Of a stretch of DNA of 64,000 nt, positions 59,064 through 64,000 are shown in pieces. This DNA is from Schistocerca nitens (taxonomy: Eukaryota; Arthropoda; Insecta; Orthoptera; Acrididae), in the NCBI RefSeq assembly GCF_023898315.1, contig NC_064616.1, positions 708,689,389-708,753,388 on the forward strand, in the 5' to 3' direction. Numbering within the stretch: position 1 is the first letter of the stretch; each line of letters opens with the position of its first letter. Under the pieces are notes generated by a model. That model was not told the origin of the DNA. It saw nothing but the letters and a program-made list of their open reading frames with translations, and did not search any database. The translations under genes and the position numbers were made by a program.

Positions 59064-59565
59064 CAATGGAGAATGGAGAACTGAAACTTAAAAATCTGAA
59101 ATAGAAAAAAAAGAGAACTGTGGAGAGGACACCGTTGGAATGCAACAAAAAAAAAAAAAATGCCAAATTAACACTACTCAAAATAGAAAACGGAAATAAA
59201 CTTTTAAACACCACAAAATGTCCTTTTGTATCAATGCTAAATTTGCTATTTAGTAATACCGCAAACAGTCATTGCTACAACTACGTGAAAACTTCGTAAT
59301 AAATACAAACTCTATACCCTGACGTTCCGGAAAGGGGTAAGTGCGCCCTATAACTCGGGGGTTGCTGACGCCTATAGACTATTAATGTTAGCTGAAGATG
59401 GCTGAAAGCGCGAAATTCACTTGGCGTAAATAAAGCTGTATAAAAGGTGGTCGGTTGGTGTATGTCGTCAAGTAAGCTTCACTGTTTGTGGAACATACGA
59501 CTGTCCGGACGATTAAAAGGGGCCAGCGAGCACAACTCACAAAAACCTTGCCCCTCTTGTTGCAG
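59064..59565. other. 3' end of intron 1
   Basis: Contains an A-run (59146-59159), a hammerhead-like core at 59392-59415 (CTGAAGA, then GAAA), an isolated TATAAAAG at 59437, and the acceptor CCCCTCTTGTTGCAG ending at 59565. The TATA-like site is within repeat-like sequence and is not followed by a leader that splices in frame, so I prefer the promoter at 43389. Confidence 0.5.
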
Positions 59566-60162
59566 ACGATGTGCTGGTTGGCAGTGTCGGTACGCACTGC
59601 ACCTGCGGGACCATATAGCGGTAACGGCGGAGGCGGCTACAGCAGAGGCGGTGGCGGTAATGGCTACAGCGGGGGCGGCGGGGGTGGCAACGGCTACAGC
59701 GGGGGCGGCGGTGGCGGCAACGGCTACAGCGGAGGCGGCGGAGGCTTCGGCGGCGGTGGCGGCGGTGGCGGCGGCGGTGGCTACAGCCCGCCACTCCCCA
59801 ACGGGTACGCGCCGCCTCCTGCCGTCGACACGCAGTACGGCGCGCCAGCGCAGGCGCCGGTCATCCACAAGCACGTGTACGTGCACGTGCCGCCGCCGGA
59901 GCCCACGTACGCGGCGCCCAGGAAGCCACAGCCTCCGCCGCCGCCCCCACAGAAGCACTACAAGATCGTGTTCATCAAGGCGCCCGCGCCGCCGCCGCCC
60001 ACGGTGCCGGACCTGCCGCCCATCGCGCCGCCCCCCGAACAGAAGACGCTCATCTACGTGCTCGTCAAGAAGCCCGAGGAGCCGCCCGAGATCACCATCC
60101 CCACGCCCGCGCCCACACAGCCTTCCAAGCCGGAAGTCTACTTCATTCGCTACAAAACACAA
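59566..60162 (+). CDS. Tweedle (DUF243) cuticular protein, exon 2
   Basis: A structural protein of the insect exoskeleton, secreted by epidermal cells. Tweedle proteins bind chitin and affect cuticle shape. Phase-0 acceptor at 59565, phase-0 donor GTAAGT at 60163, 199 codons. Numbered with exon 1: signal peptide completed at about 23; Gly-rich region 28-83 with repeated [10 protein letters not shown] units; linker with Pro and Tyr 84-107; then the four Tweedle blocks [11 protein letters not shown] (111-121), [11 protein letters not shown] (139-149), [13 protein letters not shown] (169-181) and [14 protein letters not shown] (195-208). The exon is strongly CpG-rich with C/G third positions, unlike its surroundings, and has no lesion. 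The C-terminal exon, normally starting just after YKTQ, is beyond the window. Family assignment is secure; the exact member is unknown. Confidence 0.93.
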
Positions 60163-60361
60163 GTAAGTGCGTGTTTAGATTAAATAGATATTTTAAAGAG
60201 TTGGTCTACTGCTATAATCTAAAGCGCACAACGCTAGATTTCGAGCTCGACGGGAGAGACAGACTCCTCAGATCAAAATCTGTGGATCTGGCCTAAGGTA
60301 TTGTTCGCGCAAGTTAGCTTTATGACTTTTTTTACTGATGACAGATTGTATTTAACCGAAT
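60163..60361. other. start of intron 2
   Basis: Begins with the donor GTAAGTGCG. No other feature before the LINE. Confidence 0.7.
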
Positions 60362-61802
60362 CAGATGACGGCACGCGCTAGTGAAAGTAGCAAAGAGCAT
60401 AGTTTGAATATGCCGTCACTCTACCATCTGTTGAGAAAGATGTATGAGACAGGAGAAATACCCTCGGACTTCAAGAAGAATATAATAATTCCAATCCCAA
60501 AGAAAGCAGGTGTTGACAGATGTGAAAATTACCGAACTATGAGTTTAATAAGCCACTGCTGCAAAATACTAACAAGAATTCTTTACAGACGAATGGAAAA
60601 ACTGGTAGAAGCCGACCTCGGGGAAGATCAGTTTGGATTCCGTAGAAATGTTGGAACACGTGAGGCAATACTGACCCTACGACTTATCTTAGAAAATAGA
60701 TTAAGGAAAGGCAAACCTTCGTTTCTAGCATTTGTAGACTCAGAGAAAGCTTTTGACAATGTTGACTGGAATACTCTCTTTCAAATTCTGAAGGTGGCAG
60801 GGGTAAAATACAGGGAGGGAAAGGCTACTTACAATTTGTACAGAAACCAGATTTCAGTTATAAGAGTCGAGGGACATGAAAGGGAAGCAGTGGTTGCGAA
60901 GGGAGTGAGACAGGGTTGTAGCCTCTCCCCGATGTTATTCAATCTGTATATTGGGCAAGCAGTAAAGGAAACAAAAGAAAAATTTGGAGTAGGAATTAAA
61001 ATTCATGGAGAAGATGTAAAAACTTTGAGGTTCGTCGATGACATTGTAATTCTGTCAGAGACAGCAAAGGACTTGCAAGAGAAGCTGAACGGAATGGACA
61101 GTGTCTTGAAAGGAGGATATAAGGTGAACATCAACAAAAGCAAAACGATAATAATGGAATGTAGTCGAATTAAATCGGGTGATGCTGAGGGAATTAGATT
61201 AGGAAACGAGACGCTTAAAGTAGTAAATGAGTATTGCTATTTGGGGAGTAAAATAACTGATGATGGTCGAAGTAGAGAGGATATAAAATGTAGACTGTCC
61301 ATGGCAGGGAAAGCATTTCGGAAGAAGAGAAATTTGTTAACATCGAGTGTAGATTTAAGTGTCAGGAAGTCGTTTCTGAAAGTATTTGTATGGAGTGTAG
61401 CCATGTATGGAAGTGAAACTTGGAAGATAAATAGTTTAGACAAGAAGCTTTCGAAATGTGGTGCTACAGAAGAATGCTGAAGATTAGATGGGTAGATCAC
61501 ATAACTAATGAGGAGGTATTGAATAGAATTGGAGAGAAAAGAAATTTGTGGCACAACTTGACTAGAAGAAAGGATCGGTTGGTAGGGCATATTCTGAGGC
61601 ATCAAGGGATCACCAATTTAGTATTGGAGGGCAGCGTGGAGGGTAAAAATCGCAGAGGGAGACAAAGAGATGAATACACTAAACAGATTCAGAAGGATGT
61701 AGGTTGCAGTAGGTACTGGGAGATGAAGAACCTTGCACAGGATAGAGTAGCATGGAGAGGTGCATCAAACCAGTCTCTGGACTGAAGACCACAACAACAA
61801 CA
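60362..61802 (+). mobile_element. LINE (non-LTR retrotransposon), 5'-truncated, in intron 2
   Basis: Frame 60365-61480 (371 codons) encodes a reverse transcriptase: PSDFKKNIIIPIPKKAG, NYRTMSLISHCCKILTRIL, SFLAFVDSEKAFDNVDW (motif A), VRQGCSLSPMLFNLYI (motif B) and LRFVDDIVILSET (motif C, FVDD instead of FADD). After a frameshift near 61470 the C-terminal part (RRKDRLVGHILRHQG, KNRRGRQRDEY) ends at 61785. The 3' end is CTGAAGACCACAACAACAAC. The endonuclease domain is missing. Older copies lie at 2615-3425 and 43855-43962. The clade cannot be fixed by eye (RTE/Jockey-like). Confidence 0.9.
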
Positions 61803-63425
61803 AGACCAAAATTATGGCACCCGCAAGAAGTAAAGAACGTAGTCACTAGCCGGTCACGATGCACTTAGCGTCCCCTGGCCGTCATCGGATACACGCAGTG
61901 ATGTTGCAGTAAACTAGTAGTGACTCAGGGAAGCGCATCGCAATATTAATGATTTGGAGACAGCTGTGCACGTACTATCAAGTGTTTCAGCGTGTCCTCG
62001 TGAAACATCTCGATAAGAACTCAAGATAAGCCGACCGAAGCGCACTCACTCCCAGGTGTAATAATATTGTGATCGACTAATACTGAAACTCAAGGTAGCT
62101 GGGCGAGAACATTTGAGGATATGAGGATAACGAAAACCAATACTGATGGTGTGATATATTGACCAGCATATGTATAGCGCAATGTTGTTTTCCTTACTCT
62201 TGTGTTTCTCATCTCCACGTCAGAATAGACAGTTAAAACACAAAACAACACAAAATTCCTTAACTTTCGCAAGCAGAAGACATGCAGTAAACAGTGTTAT
62301 AGTGGACGGAAGGGACATCTGATACAGTAAAAAAATAATGCAGAATCTGCAACAAGCAAGCATCTATTATGTTCGGGTCCGTAAAAAATGGGAATAAAGC
62401 TAAAGAAAAATAGAAAATCTGAGAAAGATAATGTTAAAGTGGAAAATCAGAATATTCGAAGTTTCTTCTTAGCGTCCGAAAAGAATCAAAACTGGTTGTT
62501 CATTCGTTACATCTATAACCCTTCCGAAATTAACTTATTTTTGTTAAAACAATACTGATGTAATGAGTTACTGGACATCGAAAACAGACAGAATTTATTT
62601 TCGTGTACAGGTCATAGTTCGCATAATCGTGTCTTTTGTATTAAAGCGTTCTCTCTGTTTTAACAAGCTCATCTAATATAATAATAATTGATCGAATATT
62701 AAACCAGTAAATAAAAAGAAATGACGAAAAATGAAAGTGAGACAGGGTAAACAGCTATAAATATACTTTACTGTCAAAGTCGACCACTGAGCTGGGTTTC
62801 AGTAGTCCTTTTCCACTGATTCAGTCTGCGAATTGTACAACTGCAGAGGAAGTTCGATATAGTTTTCCCTGGGTCCTCCTCCACTGTTTCATCGCTGCAC
62901 CTATCTTCCCACTATATCATCCTTATCAGCGACCTTTCCCACATACCGAGGCTAGTTTTCTCGCCTTGTTCTCAGTTCGTGCCCCTAGTGTAGTGTTTTC
63001 CCATTCGTATCAGTGTCCCCGATGCGCCAGTGGTCCATTTCTCACCTCCGTAAAACAGTACACTGTAAAAGAAACTTTATTTATTTTCTCTGCTGCCCAT
63101 TCTGACATTATTTGAGGAACACAGTTTCCTTCGCCTAGTAACGGCCTGTAGAGCCCCCTATAGTTGTGCATATAGCGTTCGATCCGGAATCAGTCGACTT
63201 CGAACCTGGTGGCGTAAGTAATTCTCATCATCGGTATGCAGCGGTGGCATACAGTTTCTGGTCGTTAGACGGTGCGCCACTGTACTGGATTAGATCCGAA
63301 ACCTCTCAGCAATGTCTACTGGGTGAGAGCGTATGCAGCACATGGATAGACGATGCTCAATGTCACTCTTAGACAAGAGAAAGTAACCTACTACCACACA
63401 AATGCATCTTTCCTTTCCTTTCATT
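61803..63425. other. unassigned, intron 2 of the Tweedle gene
   Basis: AT-rich, short ORFs only. I looked for a G+C-rich phase-0 terminal Tweedle exon and see none. Confidence 0.5.
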
Positions 63426-63429
63426 CCCA

Positions 63430-64000
63430 CGATCATCTACATCTACATTTATACTCCGCAAGCCAGCCAACGGTGTGTGGCGGAGGGCACTTTACGTGCC
63501 ACTGTCATTACCTCCCTTTCCTGTCCCACTCGCATATGGTTCGCGGGAAGAACGACTGCCGGAAAGCCTCCGTGCGCGCTCGAATCTCTCTAATTTTACA
63601 TTCGTGATCTCCTCGGGAGGTATAAGTAGGGGGAAGTAATATATTCGATACCTCATCCAGAAACGCACCCTCTCGAATCCTGGACAGCAAGCTACACCGC
63701 GATGCAGAGCGCCTCTCTTGAAGGGTCTGCCACTTGAGTTTGCTAAACATCTCCGTAACGCTATCACGCTTACCAAATAACCCTGTGACAAAACGCGCCG
63801 CTCTTCTTTGGATCTTCCCTATCTCCTCTGTCAACCCGACCTGGTACAGATCCCACACTGATGAGCAATACTCAAGTATAGGACGAACGAGTGTTTTGTA
63901 AGCCACCTCCTTTGTTGATGGACTACATTTTCTAAGAACTCTCCCAATGAATCTCAACCTCACACCCGCTTTACCAACAATTAATTTTATATGATCATTC
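63430..64000 (-). mobile_element. CR1-like LINE, 3' part, cut by the window end
   Basis: Nearly identical to 39620-40170 in the same orientation. Minus strand 63963-63508 gives 151 open codons: MRLRFIGRVLRKCSPSTKEV, LVRPILEYCSSVWDLY, GKIQRRAARFVTGLFGKRDS, ending FPRTICEWDRKGR. The 3' end on plus is CATCTACATCTACA. It keeps a 16-bp segment deleted from the 39.6-kb copy. The RT domain lies beyond the window. Confidence 0.92.

Noticed and set aside
59437-59444. TATAAAAG as promoter for a short leader exon just upstream of exon 2
   Set aside because: The nearby ATG and GTAAGC donor would leave phase 1, which does not match the phase-0 acceptor at 59565, and the site is in repeat-like sequence.
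59447-60166. Arg/Ala-rich open frames of 227-239 codons on both strands over the Tweedle exon
   Set aside because: They are shadows of the CpG-rich, Gly/Pro-rich coding exon in other frames. The Tweedle frame has domain blocks and splice sites.

Overview
This is a eukaryotic window, most likely from a large, repeat-rich orthopteran (grasshopper or locust) genome. That placement is an inference. It rests on one insect cuticular-protein gene, on swarms of tRNA-derived SINEs with a shared tail, and on numerous Tc1/mariner DNA transposons and CR1-like LINEs. Nothing prokaryotic is present: no operons and no long intact ORFs apart from transposon remnants and one gene.

The only cellular gene I can support firmly is a Tweedle (DUF243) cuticular protein on the + strand. 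A TATA box at 43389 precedes a 9-codon first exon (43450-43476). The next exon (59566-60162) carries a Gly-rich region and all four Tweedle blocks. Both splice junctions are phase 0, and joining them completes a secretory signal peptide across a 16.1-kb intron full of mobile elements. Exon 2 ends at a strong donor, so the rest of the gene lies beyond the window. A weaker candidate is a 70-codon secreted-peptide exon on the - strand at 54978-55187, inside that intron.

Layout. 0-4 kb: a Tc1 copy split by a TIR element and tRNA-like repeats, then LINE debris. 4-18 kb: a succession of Tc1 elements, SINEs (some nested) and CR1-like LINE fragments. 18.9-26.7 kb: a large foldback structure with two arms of about 2 kb in inverted orientation and an AT-rich spacer holding two direct-repeat arrays. 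Next come a 1.3-kb mariner with TIRs and a third, partial arm copy. 29-43 kb: nested SINEs, degenerate Tc1 copies, a near-perfect 316-bp palindrome, a LINE interrupted by a Tc1 that is itself interrupted by a SINE, and a second large LINE copy. 43.4-60.2 kb: the Tweedle gene and its intron, including a nearly intact 1.58-kb DD41D-type mariner with TIRs of about 125 bp. 60.4-64 kb: a LINE with recognisable reverse transcriptase and the tail of another.

Most elements are decayed. Best preserved are the DD41D element at 57.5 kb (one frameshift), the Tc1 at 10.4-11.7 kb (320-codon ORF) and the LINE at 60.4 kb. Several foldback or unclassified repeats share a hammerhead-ribozyme-like core (CTGANGA, hairpin, GAAA), which is the most unusual recurring signal here.
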